NCBI GenBank assembly: GCA_018340375.1
Contig: JAFFJZ010000006.1
Location: forward strand, 29,642,001 to 29,706,000
Direction of reading: 5' to 3'
Length of the DNA stretch: 64,000 bases
Origin: Gonatopus flavifemur
Taxonomy: Eukaryota > Arthropoda > Insecta > Hymenoptera > Dryinidae
The notes beneath the pieces are model-generated. The model did not search any database. It worked only from the letters and a program-made list of their open reading frames with translations, and had not been told where the DNA came from. Both the position numbers and the translations under genes were made by a program. How positions within the stretch are numbered: the first letter of the stretch is position 1; each line of letters starts with the position of its first letter. Below, one piece after another: positions 11,706-24,301 of this stretch.

Positions 11706-13244
11706 TGCATAGGAAAGAACGCCACCTTTTCGACGCCACCCTGCTTCCTGTAAGTGCACATACTGTAATTTTCGATCGATAGTAAATTGTTGAAGAGGAA
11801 AAGAAAAAATCCAAACCAAAACAAACGAAGAAGCATATCGATATGCAGTCTAGGGCAATCTCGTAACACACGTCGGAGCTTGTATCTCTCATTCTCGTAT
11901 AGCAGAAAATCGTAAAAAGCTTGAATGTTTGATGAAATGATAAGCGCGTGCTCATAGGTCACGTCCATGGTTGTTTCGCGCGAAAAAAGTGCTACGCACC
12001 TTCCCTCTTTTTCCCCCAACATCGCTTTGAGGAGAGTATCTTTTTACGATTTTTTTCCTTCCTCGTTTTTACGATGTCGGTTCACCGCATAGCACTGCTA
12101 CCTACAACCCAGCAATCGCGTGTCATTGTCATTTTTATTTCATCTTCATAGAGGGATAGTGCTTTTTATTATGTGCAATTATTCTCTCGTAAATACCCAC
12201 AAGTTTTGAGCTATTAAACGAATATACGAGAATATTTTACATACGCGTGTGTTTATGTGTGAGAGACGGCGGTACGAGATGAAAAACCTGTACGCGTGTG
12301 GTCCTTCGAGTGGAGGAACCAATCAACCGTTGCTGCTAGGCCAATGAGAAAGTTAAAACAGGTGTTCACTGAGGTCATCCGTGGCCGTGATCGTCTTCTC
12401 TCCCCTTCTTCTTTCTTGTTTATTCCCGTAAAACCGTTGGAAATTTCTTGTTATCGTGAAATCTAAACATATGAATATATCTTGAGATTGAATTGTACAT
12501 ATAAGAATTGATAAAATCTTCGAGTCGGTAATAGCAGGTTCGTTTATAAGATAAATTTTGTACGTTGAAGAAGGGTCGCTCGCTTCAGTCCAATATTCTC
12601 TCGATATCTCTGTTCCGATCCGCCAGAAACATGCGATACACATCCAACGAACTGAAACATTAACATTCTCTTCGGCGAATTTGACTTTGAATTAACCGAG
12701 GAATTGAATTTCACACGTACCATACCTTTGTATACGACGAAGAGAATCGAGGACAAATATTTGTCGAAATTGTCAATCCCTTGGAATATTGAATATTTTT
12801 GGTATCTGTCTTTCTGTAGCAACCATCCTCAAGGACCTCCCAAGACTTTCGTTTTAATCCCTGGGATTTTCACATAGCATTACCACTTGCTTGTTCCTTC
12901 GCATCGGTGTAGCAGAGACCAAAGAGAGGAAACCGGTTTCTACTTCTTCATCTTACATATACTTCTTCTCAGACTTCTTCCTTTTCTTAACGAAAGAAAC
13001 TTTAATGAAGTTTGAAGGGTCCTTTCTTCACAAGGAAATTGCATTCCACAAATTTAATCGAGATGGGGAGAAAAATTGAGTTGTAGTTCTCAGGAGCGAA
13101 TAGTCACGTGCGTGCCGATTATTGTATTTACAATGACAACGCTTTTTTCATGTTGTTTTTATGACTTTGTTACAGCGTGTGGCGAACCAGGCGCTTACCG
13201 TTTCGCCACAGCCGGCAGTAACGGTGGAGGGGCCGGTGTCAAAA

Positions 13245-15101
13245 ATGTCTCCACCGACGAACGACGTGACCAATGGTGTTATAGCGCCACCTGGAAACCT
13301 GGCGCCTCGGGTCCCACCGACGAACGCGAGCCCGGAATTGAATACCATTAACAACCCACCGACGCACAAGCGATCTCCCAAGGATTTTATCTTTGGCAAG
13401 GTGATCGGCGAGGGAAGTTTCTCCACTGTAAGTCGTTGCACACGTTTATTATATTTATAATACGCATTCCCCATCATCCTCGCCACTCGAGTTCGGTCTC
13501 TCAATTTTGTGTTGTGTGTTTTTTTTGTCGGTAACAGGTTTATCTGGCCAAAGATATTCACACCAACAAGGAGTACGCGATAAAAGTGTGCGACAAACGT
13601 CATATAATCAAGGAAAAGAAAAGCGAGTACGTGAAACGCGAGAAAGAGGTATTGAACATGCTCGAGGGCGCGAAGCACTCCTTCGTACGTTTATTTTGCA
13701 CATTTCAAGATTTGGAACGATTGTACTTTGTCCTGTCCTATGCAAAAAATGGAGAATTACTTCCATATATAAACAAAGTTGGCTCATTCGACATCGAGTG
13801 TACGAAATTTTACTCTGCGGAAATTTTACATGCCCTCGAGTACCTCCACGGTCTTGGTATAATACATCGTGATTTGAAACCGGAAAATATACTTCTCGAT
13901 GAGAAGATGCACGTTCTGATAACAGATTTCGGTAGCGCCAAGATCCTCAAGGATCCCCCCGAGGAGCAGCTACAGCGACAACAAGCGAGACCGAACAACG
14001 ACGATTCACAACAACAAGAACGACATCATAATCGCAGGCGCGATTCATTCGTTGGTACAGCTCAATACGTGTCCCCCGAACTCCTCACCGACAAAACCGC
14101 GAGTCGAGCGTCCGATCTATGGGCCCTTGGGTGTATTATTTATCAAATGGTCGCTGGATTACCGCCTTTCCGTGCTCGCAGCGAATACATGATATTCCAA
14201 AAGATCTTGAAGCTCGAGTACGAGATACCGGACGGCTTTGACGAACAAGCCAAGGATTTGGTGAGTCAATTGTTGGTGTTGGATCCAACACAGAGGCTCG
14301 GTGCTCAAGACGAGCACGGTGCTGGATATCCAAGCATTCGAGCTCATCCCTTCTTCAAAGACGTCGACTTCGAAACTCTTCACGAACAAACACCGCCTCC
14401 GATTTATCCTTATTTGCCTGGTACGTCCGAACACGAGGAACTCAGGTCCCAATATAGGGTACCCAGTCACCTCGAACCCGGCCTCGACGATAAACAACTT
14501 ACCCGTCTGTTGGGACTCGGCATTGGCGAAGAGGAGGAAGAAGTGGAACCAGCTACACAACCGACAACCGTAGTCCCTAGTTCTCCCGGTGTGGGAAATG
14601 TTGTTGAGAAATTGGGAAAGCAGACAGACATCACGGAACTCACACCTGAAATGAAACGTACTCTGTTAGAGAAACAGAAGACCTCGAATCCATGGCATAA
14701 CTTTGTCGAGGGTAATCTGATACTGAAACAGGGCTTCGTTAATAAAAGGAAAGGATTGTTCGCGAGACGGAGAATGTTGTTACTCACCACCGGCCCGCAT
14801 CTCTATTACGTCGATCCTGTCAGTATGGTGCTCAAGGGAGAAATCCCTTGGAGTCCGGAACTCAGAGTAGAGCCGAAGAATTTCAAAATTTTCTTCGTCC
14901 ACACGGTAAATATTTCTTCCTTTTTTTTTTCTGTTTTCTTCATCTTCTCCTGAAACATTTCTCATTGTTCGTTCTTTCTCTTTACAGCCGAATAGGACTT
15001 ACTATCTCGAGGATCCCGAAGGATTTGCTCTTGATTGGTGCAGAACCATCGAGGATGTGCGTGTACATTATTTCCAAGGTTCTAAAAGTCTATTTACCTA
15101 A
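13245..15101 (+). CDS. Pdk1: 3-phosphoinositide-dependent protein kinase 1 (PDK1)
   Basis: PDK1 phosphorylates the activation loop of AGC kinases (Akt, S6K, SGK, PKC) downstream of PI3K, at the plasma membrane and in the cytosol. Coding exons are 13245-13427 (the exon itself starts at 13176), 13538-14905 and 14988-15101, giving 554 residues; human PDK1 has 556. The glycine loop GEGSFSTV spans the first junction. Further landmarks are the catalytic lysine in EYAIKV (K77), the IHRDLKPEN loop (D173), DFG (D191) and the activation segment [14 protein letters not shown] with Ser231, equivalent to human Ser241. A C-terminal PH domain (from about residue 445) contains [10 protein letters not shown] and [10 protein letters not shown] chose the start at MSPPTN because the frame opens through the acceptor with no upstream ATG in the exon; an earlier start in another exon is possible. 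The activation segment carries an extra Q/N/R-rich insert. An AATAAA lies at 15265. Confidence 0.95.
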
Positions 15102-17491
15102 ACATCATCGATCTGCGGGAATTGTCTGTCAAAGATCACTCACAATAATCCCTAGGTACGAAAAGAAAATTCTTGAAATCTTCATATTGTCCAAGGGGAT
15201 CGACTATGTATTTATCATCATTACACAAAAATATTATCTCGTAGTTGTTAGGAAATGTTTAGGGAATAAAATTTAGGCAAAGATTTTGTAGCTAATCATC
15301 ATCATTCGTTTAGCGAAATGAATTCGTTATAGTCGAAAATACCAATTATTTGTAGAAGGGTGGGTGGTAGTCCCGTATTTCCGTGTGACTCCTTTTATTT
15401 ATTATTTATTCTTAAATGGATTGCACTTTGAGTAATGGATCTTGATTCATCGATGCGTTGAAACAAATTTTAGGGAAATTATTGAAATGTTATATTAGTC
15501 AAATATGTTGTGTCAGAACGTGTATATATATTGTGCACATATATATGTATTCGTGCGCTTCGTCTGATGATAATCGTTGCTTTAGTACCTGTTCAATTTC
15601 CCACGTCCACAACAATGAAACTGTAACAAAACATAACACTGTTTCGGTGATTGAAAAGTTATTTTGATCCCGAAAATCATAGCCAAATTAAGTGAAAAAA
15701 TTAGTAGGTGAAAGAAATCGTATTATTATATAGTTTGTATAAGGGAGTGATACGTTGCTGTTTCTCAGTCGTATCTGAAGGGATTCTCAAGGAAAAAAGA
15801 AGAAAAAGAAAATACAGTGGGAAGGCAACGAATCCTTTTGCAGCTTTAATTCAATTTTACGTGGTCTATCTTCATTACTTTCATTTTTCTCTGCTTTAGT
15901 TTCTTTTGATATTATCTAGCGAGTACGTATACTTTTAGCATTTCTTCGAAGACTGGGCGACGTGAAATTATAAATATATTAGTCAATTAAGTACAAATCT
16001 ATGTCTCGCCACAGTGTTTTTTTCTTCTTCTTTTTTTTTCGTTTTCGTCATTGAGATGGAAGAACAAAAGAAACTCGCGTATTTCGGTTAAATCGGTGGA
16101 GATAGAAATATTCCTCCTGAATTCCTTCCCCGGATGAAAGGAGCAAGTGAGAATTATATCGAAAGGAATATTCAAAGTTCTATATATACATATATATTAA
16201 CACATATATATATATAGCTTGTACGGAAAAAATCATATTTTTAGTCATAATTTAATCACGTTGTTGCGTTAGTTGATTGGAGAACCGGAGCCGCGTAATA
16301 AGTATTTCCCAATATTAGAATTCAACATATATATGTATATATATATTCATTTATATATATATATATGTATATATGTATATGTTTTCCTTCGTGTAGTTCT
16401 CGTTAATTTATTTAGAACGAAACCTTCGTATTCGTCAAGTTATTTATTATTGGAAGTTTTGTTTTTCTGTTCTTGAATTCTTTCTAAATTTCTTGTAGAA
16501 TGTGTATGTATATAAGTACAAATATGCGAATGAAAATAAATATGTGTATTCGTATACATACACGGAGGGAGATGACTGCTATCACCACTGCGATTGTCGT
16601 TATATACCATCACTGCTGTTCTGTATATTGTTACTACTTGTTCTGTATATTGTTGAATGCATATTATATATATTTAAAAGATGTTTATCAAAGTTAACTA
16701 TCATGTAAATATCGTCACATTGATTAAATTGTAAATCGAAGTGCTATTTCATTTCTCTATTCAAATCAAATATATATATATATACATATATATATCGCTG
16801 TCCAGCCGTAGTTCAAGTAAATTGTAAATAATTGTACAGTAAATATATACATACATATATACATATCTAAGAGAATCAAAAATATATACATATATGTGTA
16901 TATGTGTGTGTATATATGTTTGCATATATGATAAATATATTTAAAAATATTTATAAATCGTCGAAAAGTAGTTAGGAAAAAGGTAGAATAAACGTTTCTC
17001 TTAGTTAATAAGAAAACTTTAGATTTTAATTCGTTGACTAATTGACGCGACTGGACAGCGACACTTTGGAGGGAAACATCTCTTTCCCTCTCTTCTCGTG
17101 TATAAATTATATATAAACAGGGTATTCAAATTGGGTAGAGGTTGAATTGCAGTGCGAATGACATTCAAATAAATTGTGTGAGTTCGAAAAAATGGGGTAC
17201 TCAATCCTTCATTGTTCTCGCATCCAGTAGCTTTACCAAAATGACCGCTTTATGGTGGGCTGCGTACGGTGCTTGCGGATGGCAATACAGTTTTTCGGGC
17301 GCATTGCAATCTTTCTCTTTCCCTTTCTTATTTTTAATAGTGAGAATCACGAGAAAGAGAGATATAAAGAGATGAAACAACAAAGTGTTTTGAGGGATAA
17401 AATAGCTTTTCGATACGGTTTGCGACGCAACATAATTCTTTTTTTCTTCCCCTCATCTTCCGAGAAAAGGCCTTCTCATCGAGATTATTAT

Positions 17492-17523
<32 letters not shown>

Positions 17524-18880
17524 TTATTATTTAGAATTTCGCCTCATCATATACTTCATCCTTGAAAAGTATTTTTTTATAACCTCATTAAACGAAAAAA
17601 AGAATTATGTTGAAAGGCTAAAATTTGTTCGAGGTGATCGAGACCTGTTGTTTATAAATCTTAATATAAATCTTGATGAAGATAACGAAGATCTTAATAA
17701 ATTTTAGGACATTGTAAATGTACAACTCTATCATCTTTATGTGAAGTAAACGAATCAAAGGTTCGTAAATATAGTTCTGTATATTTGTACAGTAGTTCCG
17801 TATGTTAGCTTTTAGATCGCTATTATTATACTTATTTTTATTTCTCAGAAGATCATTAATTATCATTACTCACCGTAACTGTCAATATTTTAATTATTTT
17901 AAGAAATGTCGCCTGCCTTGACTCCCTGAGTTTCGATTTCTACACTTCTCAATTTCTATATTTCTACAGTTCTGCAGGGAGGCTTGTCACAGGCTTTTAT
18001 CCCTATTATTTCTACTATATTGTTATACCATAATACCCTTACGATCATGTGTAATAGAATTTAATTTAAGCCTGATCGGTCTCCCTAGGATAGGTATAGA
18101 GAATACGATGATATTCATTTTAGGGAAACTCGTGATAGGCTGTATTATTATAACACTTATCATTGTAATTAATCTAGCCGAAATGAACTAAGAGATGACG
18201 CGATCTAGTTAGATAAAAGTGTTAGTTATGTAATTGATTTAGAAGAAACGTTGAAGATAAATTAATAATGCGATTAGGGAAAATTGAGAGTCTCCATCGA
18301 GTCGGGAATATGTATGTATGTAAAATCAACACGAGGAACAAGGTGAAGATTGCCTAATTGTTTCGACGCAACAGAAACGCTTTAAACTATAAATTGCAGT
18401 ATTATTAAATCTATATGCGAAAGTACACCCTGGTATTATCCACACGTACAATTACATACAAGACATAACACTTACACGTGGGCACATTTATAAACAATTA
18501 CACGCGATATGTACCGAATAAAATTCTGTAAATAGTATACTACGTACCCCATGTAATATAGGTTGAAAAAATACCTATATTAACTATGAAATTCATTTAT
18601 AGTAAATTTTTCGAAATATCTTAAACTTATTGTGTTTTCAATTATCGATACCTTTTATTCCTATCCTGAAAATATCTGTATATGCCTTCGTAAGTAAAAA
18701 AACCAGAAATCTGTTTATAAGAATCAAAACCTTGACTTTATTTACTTTACTCGAAGAATGAGTTGATTTTAAATTGATGTAAACTAAAGTTTCGTTTCAT
18801 CAATTTTAAAAATTAAGTTATTCTCATTGGAGGTAGAAAATTGAGACAATAATAACTCTCTCATTCCTCAAAAAGAGAGC
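15102..18880 (+). other. Pdk1 3' flank, AT-rich, gene-free
   Basis: No coding exon is supported. The first part is probably Pdk1 3'UTR; candidate poly(A) signals occur at 15265 (AATAAA) and further down (about 16986 and 18521), so the UTR may be long. TA/TATG-rich simple repeats fill 16180-16920 and a (TAC)n run lies at 17491-17530. Confidence 0.45.
17491..17530. repeat. (TAC)n microsatellite
   Basis: ACT/TAC trinucleotide run of about 40 bp passing into ATT units. Confidence 0.85.
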
Positions 18881-18884
18881 ACTA

Positions 18885-19190
18885 GTGTTTCATTCGAACA
18901 CATTTCAGGGTGTCCACATTCTAGAAATTTTATACGTCTCATTGGACATTCTATTCAACGCGAATTTATGGTTGATCAATTTCGATAGAATTATTAATTC
19001 CTACACAAACTCGATCTTTCAAACTAACCACATGCTAGATCCATTTCAGGATGGTTTCATCAAAGATCGTCCCACTCAAACAGCTTCATTATTGAAAATT
19101 TGATCGATAAACGTAGGATGATAATAATAATCCTGGTCTATTTTGATTTTTCCAAAGCTTTTTATATTCTGTTGACCCTATGTTATCCGA
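18885..19190 (+). pseudogene. Decayed non-LTR retrotransposon reverse transcriptase fragment
   Basis: Two short frames keep the spacing of LINE reverse transcriptase motifs. The first ends with FQDGFIKDRPTQTASLLKI, like the FQ-GF-(K/R)-G-S-T-A-LL-I stretch of Jockey-type elements. After a stop and frame change comes LVYFDFSKAF, the catalytic motif A region. The copy is truncated at both ends and broken by a frameshift and a stop, so it is dead. The exact clade cannot be named from this much sequence. Confidence 0.65.
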
Positions 19191-19835
19191 GACCAACAAC
19201 TAGGCAAATTCGGATGGAAACCAGCAGATCCTGGGACCAAGCAGAACCGGGCAGGAACTTGTTCGGCTGTACGAGTCTTGACAAACCGAATCTTTGGTAT
19301 AAAATACTCGTCAAGTTTCGATGAACGTTCTATAGAATTCGATAGAAACTAAACATATTTTTTATACAAAAGATTCGAGTCGTTGAGATTCGCAGATCTT
19401 TAATTCCTTGGAGCTTGTATCATGTGTAAACCGTATAAACTTTCAGAAATGGTTCCTTCACTAATCAACGTGAAGAACATTTCCTCAGACTCAATGTACG
19501 ATCTTGAAATCATCTTAATATATTAACGATATGATTTTTGAACTCATACCTCGAGTCCAAGTGGGCGATACTCAAATTCCTTTCACACTTTCAGTATTAA
19601 ATCCTTGCATGTTACGTCAACTCCCACCTTGACATAAGATAAGTAGAATGTTCTCTGAGCTCAGATGCCATAGTAACTCCTTCACATCGACTCTTTTTGA
19701 TTAATGTTTTCTGCATAGAATCCATTACCGATGAAAGATAGTTTAAAACAAATTCAAAAGCACTAAATTAGAAATATGGTATCAGGTATCGAGAATTATA
19801 TAAATTCCATTATTAACTCGTTATGGAAGTTTCTA

Positions 19836-20916
19836 TTATTTATTCTTCACATGTGTTAACAAATGCCTCTTCAATTCGGGCATATTTTTAGGCTTTACAG
19901 AACATTTATGGCATTGAAGGTCAGTACCTCTCAAATACACGTTGCATTCTTCTGTACTCATCTTAGTTAATTTCCCTTTTTCTTTGAGGGTTTTACATAT
20001 ATCTGTCAAACAGAAAATATAAATGATTATAAATATAATATTTAAGATATTTGTCAGTCTGAATTGATAATTTCTATCACAAGATTTTTAAATAATAATA
20101 TTTATGACATGACAGGAATTTACTGGCACTATGTATAAAAAAAGACTTCATTTACATGTTCTGTGTTTGAATTGAAAATTTACATGTACGAGGGTAGTGG
20201 CAATTTAACAATTTAAATATGCGATTGATCAAATAACGTGAAGTATTGTTTTGTATCGGGAAACGTTTGTATAATGTTATTGATGAAAATTCATTTCGAA
20301 ATTTCTCAAGAGGCCTCATAGAACAATAAAACATTTATAGACGAATTATCAAAACATGTGTACCTTTAGAATTCAACAAAAATGGCGTTGTGAAAGAATT
20401 CCAATGAACTTTAGTTTTCAATCTATCGCTAACAAAATCCGTGCTAATTACGTGTAAGTGTAATCTATACATACTGGGCATGGCATGATATCCAATTCTG
20501 TAAACAAAAGTGAATAAATATATTATCGTTGAAATGCATTTTCAAAAATTTGCGTGCGCTTGAAAACCATACTTAAATTCGTGATCTGGATGTTCTTTCA
20601 CAAGATCTTCAGCTACTCGATTCATATGAAATAACAATTCTTCGTGGTCTTTGGTAACATACCATATCGTAGGTATATCTTCCTTAGGTAGAACTAGATA
20701 ATGAAACTGAGCTTTTGGATATTTATCTTTGATCACAACTACTCTATCATCTTCCTTGACTTTCAATTCAGGATCTTCCATAGAAGCTACCAGACCGTTT
20801 GCTCGAGGATTTTTGATTAGCTTGTTGTTGCAAGCATTGGTATTCTTCATTTGTGTACCACGTTTCATGGCAAATGTTCTCGGATGAATTGAATAGGATG
20901 TGAGGGAAATACGCAT
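19836..20916 (-). CDS. Aptx: Aprataxin (DNA 5'-adenylate hydrolase)
   Basis: Aprataxin removes AMP left on DNA 5' ends by abortive ligation, in single-strand break repair in the nucleus. Exons on the minus strand are 20916-20573, 20497-20364 and 20002-19836, together 645 nt and 214 residues, with splice phases that close exactly. The HIT domain begins around residue 30 (SMEDPELKV, VVVIKDKYPKAQFH) and continues through KIGYHAMPSM to the active-site LHLHVIS, with His128 matching human His260. HWNSF follows. The C-terminal zinc finger has Cys190, Cys193, His206 and His210. The N-terminal FHA domain of vertebrate aprataxin is absent. An alternative start at 20868 (MKRGTQ) would give 198 residues. 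The first histidine of the human HVHLHV motif is Arg126 here. Confidence 0.92.
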
Positions 20917-23160
20917 TTACCGATACTGAAAATCAATATATAGTAATGTTCAGAATTGAATATACAAGCGAGAGTGCTGGAAATATGAAGAAGTCAAAAG
21001 TAAAATCATACATTTTGAGAGGAAGAAATCATTCGTGAAACACACGGAAATTTTGGTTCAAATCAAACCATGGGAGGATTATTAATCTGTCATTCTCCTG
21101 TACTTAATTTCAATTCTAGAAGACATCATTAATTGAATTTATTCTCAAAACCATACGAATAATACTGAATATTAGAAAACTTGGACAATTTACCACTTTT
21201 ATGTCCATATTAAGGATATGCGCGTACAACTGATACTCCATTCTCAAGATTCTCATTCTTAAGCAAATCAAAATCAAAGTGAAACAACTTTTATGAATGC
21301 AATTTTAGAGAATCATTACTAAAATCTTGTACTTTGCTCAATGTTTAAGAGATATCTTCTTGAGACTTTGCAATTTTCAGTTCAAAAGTTCAAGAGAATG
21401 GTTCAGAGATTTTTTTAGAGGGGAAAAAATTTGGTATGGTTCACAAGGATACTTTTTTTTTGTTAAAACAAGGGTTTAAATTGGAATGGAAAATTTTCTG
21501 AGGAATCCTTTTTATTTACGAAAGTTTATATTTTCTTTGAATTACGATAACTCATACTTATTACTGTACTCCCTTTCGATTCTTGCTTTTTATTACCTTG
21601 ATCGCTATAACTCACTGCATAATTAATTATTCGAATCATCTGCTGTACAAATTGAAATTATATGTACTATATTACTGTTAATTTTGAAAGTCAAGTCTGT
21701 TATAATTGACAACCGTGGCCCCAGATCCGGAATTCCGACCCTTACGCCTGTGTGAGTAAGTTGCCCCAATCTGCTCCAAATATTTCTGATTCGTTCTTCT
21801 AGTTATAAAAATGAATTGATTGGTACCGTAGAGATACGCGAAAAAACGACCTAATAGAGGACAGTGCAGATCTTAGGAAATTCAAGATGGCAGACCTCAT
21901 CCAAAGGGGAAAACAAACAATAGGTTAAACTTCATAGATGTTTCCATTTCTTGGAAAATAATGCACGGATACTGCAATTTGAGCACTGAACAATACTCTT
22001 TGCTGACGCTTTTCAATATTCTCAAAATAATAGATTGGTTACAAATGATTGAACAATTTCAGTTATGAGTGTGAGGTTATGGTACTTTATTTTTGTTTTC
22101 CTCCTTTATTGGACTCTCATTTTCTGCACCAGAGGTCAGACTCTTTGATATTGTGTAGTGATTTTTTCGCGAACAGCTGTATTGTCATCAACAAAGGAAC
22201 AAGAGCGCCGAGATCGGGAATATCGGGATATATTGGTCATTCCAATTAACAAAAGTATTTGATTGGATGTGGACCGTTGGATTTGAAAATTTCTGGCATC
22301 ATTGTCAGATAGGCTAGTTCAATTTCTACTCGGGGGAAGTGGAACAGTGAATCATTTCTTGCGATAAAATTGACAGTTTGGTGTTAAACAAATAATACAA
22401 TACAAATTGATGGTGACAACCGACACAACTGAAAAGACAACAGAACAGTCATTTCAGCTTTGTCGCAGGATGGATACCGACAACCTCATAAACTTCACAA
22501 CTTTGGGTAAATAAAGTTTTTGTGTTTATACAAAAAATCACTAATTCACATGAAAACTTAGAAAATTATAAGTTCAAATAATTAAGACTATGACATCGAA
22601 ATTCAAATTGAATTCACTCTATTTTCATAATCATAACACCATATGACAGACGTTCTTTGAATTGATTCCATTCGTCTTTCCATTTCTCACGAAATCACGC
22701 ATTCCCCATCTTTTATCCAGAAAGTGGATCATTTATAAAGATAAATGATTTCATATGATACAAAATAATAATTTTCTGTAAGTCGCTTTCAATTACAATC
22801 CAACGTTTGTATGTTGTAACACTTGAAACTTTATAAAGTATTAATTAATGGCATTCCAACATTGTCATTGATTTATAATTTTCTTATGAATACTTTGGAA
22901 ACACTTGCTAAAAATGGTATTCACCATTCTTCGCGAGAAAAATTTATGATTCATTAGTGTTTTGATTTTCGAGGAGCGAGAACAAAAGTGAACTAGGGAT
23001 CAGAACTATGATATCAGAGTCTGCGCATTTTCTCCTGGTGGATCAGAGCCGTAGCTTGGAATTTTTGCGCCCAGAGCGGGATGTAGATTTTGCGCTTCTA
23101 TCTATATATATCACAGTACTAATACAGCAATGGATCCGTCAGAAAATTCTCCAAAAACTA
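20917..23160. other. Upstream intergenic DNA of aprataxin
   Basis: The aprataxin and MADF-BESS genes are divergent across about 4.1 kb. This part shows no exon. A segment near 23045-23090 (GAGCCGTAGC, TTTTTGCGCCC) resembles words common in insect MITEs, but I could not find paired ends. Confidence 0.4.
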
Positions 23161-23170
23161 TCTGAATATC

Positions 23171-23522
23171 GGTAGGGCACTACAATCCAGAACGTTCATT
23201 ATCCAGAAAGTGCAAAATCCCGAGTGCCAATATCCAGAATGGGCAAAATCCCGAATGCTCATTATACAGAATGTTCATGGTCCCGAATAAAAAAATATAT
23301 ATTTTAATATAAATCAAATAATTGACCAGTTTAATCGTAAGAAATTAATTGTCCTCACTTACTATGCGTTAACAAACAATTTTTCATTATAAAAGTGGCC
23401 AATTATTTGATTTATATTAAAATATATATTTTTTTATTCGGGACCATGAACATTCTGTATAATGAGCACTCGGGATTTTGCACTTTCTGGATAATGAACG
23501 TTCTGGATTGTAGTGCCCTACC
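23171..23522. mobile_element. Foldback element A with 9-bp target duplication
   Basis: Terminal arms of about 55 bp starting GGTAGGGCACTACAATCC are exact or near-exact inverted copies. CTGAATATC is repeated directly on both sides (23162-23170 and 23523-23531), a 9-bp target duplication. Inside are a second inverted pair (CCCGAATAAAAAAATATA and its complement) and short tandem phrases of the type CCCGAATG-TCAT-ATCCAGAATG. There is no coding frame. A 9-bp duplication suggests a Mutator-like (MULE) mobiliser, which is inference. Confidence 0.8.
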
Positions 23523-23914
23523 CTGAATATCAAACAGGTTTTTGGGTCCTGAAATTTTTTCGGTAGTATTTTAGTAATGTCACTAGAAACTTCTAGTTTT
23601 CAACCAATGACAAGCAGTCGGGCTCTTCGCATACTACCACAAAATTCTCGAAAAGAGTCTCATAGAATTTCAACGGAACTCGCAAATGTCTGACGAATCG
23701 AATTCTCTTGAAAGTCTTTTGGGACACTTTGTATTCCAAAAGAGTTCTTTGAGACTTCTTTTTCAGAATTCATTTGAGATTCTTGTGTGCTGTCTGGGCA
23801 ATTTCGAGTATTGTTGTTTGAAGAAAATGGCACCAAATGGAACCACGTATGCGCTCGTATCCACTTAAGTCGTGAAGAATCCTGAATTCTAATTGGTTGA
23901 TTTCAAAATTAAAC

Positions 23915-24253
23915 GGTAGAGTATCATAATACCGAATGTGCATAATACCGAATGTGTCATAGTACCGAATGTTCATATTCCCGAATGCTCATAAGACCGA
24001 ATGTGCATAGTCCCGAATAAAAAAATATAAATTTCGAAATAAATCCAAAAATCCGCCACTTTCGTCATAAAAAATGATTCGTTTACGTATATCATGTGGG
24101 AACAATCAATTTTTTATGACAGAAATGGTCCATTTTTTTATTTATTTTGAAATTTATATTTTTGTATTCGGGACTATGCACATTCGGTCTTATGAGCATT
24201 CGGGAATATGAACATTTGGTACTATGACACATTCGGTATTATGATACTCTACC
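23915..24253. mobile_element. Foldback element B, sister of element A
   Basis: Ends are GGTAGAGTATCATAATACCG and its complement. AATTAAAC is repeated directly on both sides (23907-23914 and 24254-24261). The arms are built from about 15-18-bp tandem phrases (CATAATACCGAATGTG, CATAGTACCGAATGTT, CATATTCCCGAATGCT) followed by CCCGAATAAAAAAATATAA, the same inner word as element A. This makes it a diverged relative lying about 390 bp away. Confidence 0.8.
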
Positions 24254-24301
24254 AATTAAACCTGGTTCAAATTTTGAGCCGAATCGGTGGGATTGGATCT
24301 T

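Larger units (their letters stand above)
7705..13175 (+). other. Presumed first intron of Pdk1
   Basis: If the exon ending at 7704 is Pdk1 exon 1, this 5.5-kb stretch is its first intron, ending in TTTGTTACAG at 13175. It holds GAA, AG, TAG, TA and CA microsatellites and no exon I can support. Long frames here are low-complexity products of the repeats. Confidence 0.4.

Noticed and set aside
11483..12022. 179-codon minus-strand open frame
   Set aside because: Its length comes partly from translating TA/CA microsatellites (runs of Y, I, C, V); the rest has no domain and no splice support.
13148..13678. 176-codon frame antisense to Pdk1
   Set aside because: Shadow of the PDK1 coding exons on the opposite strand; crosses real splice sites.
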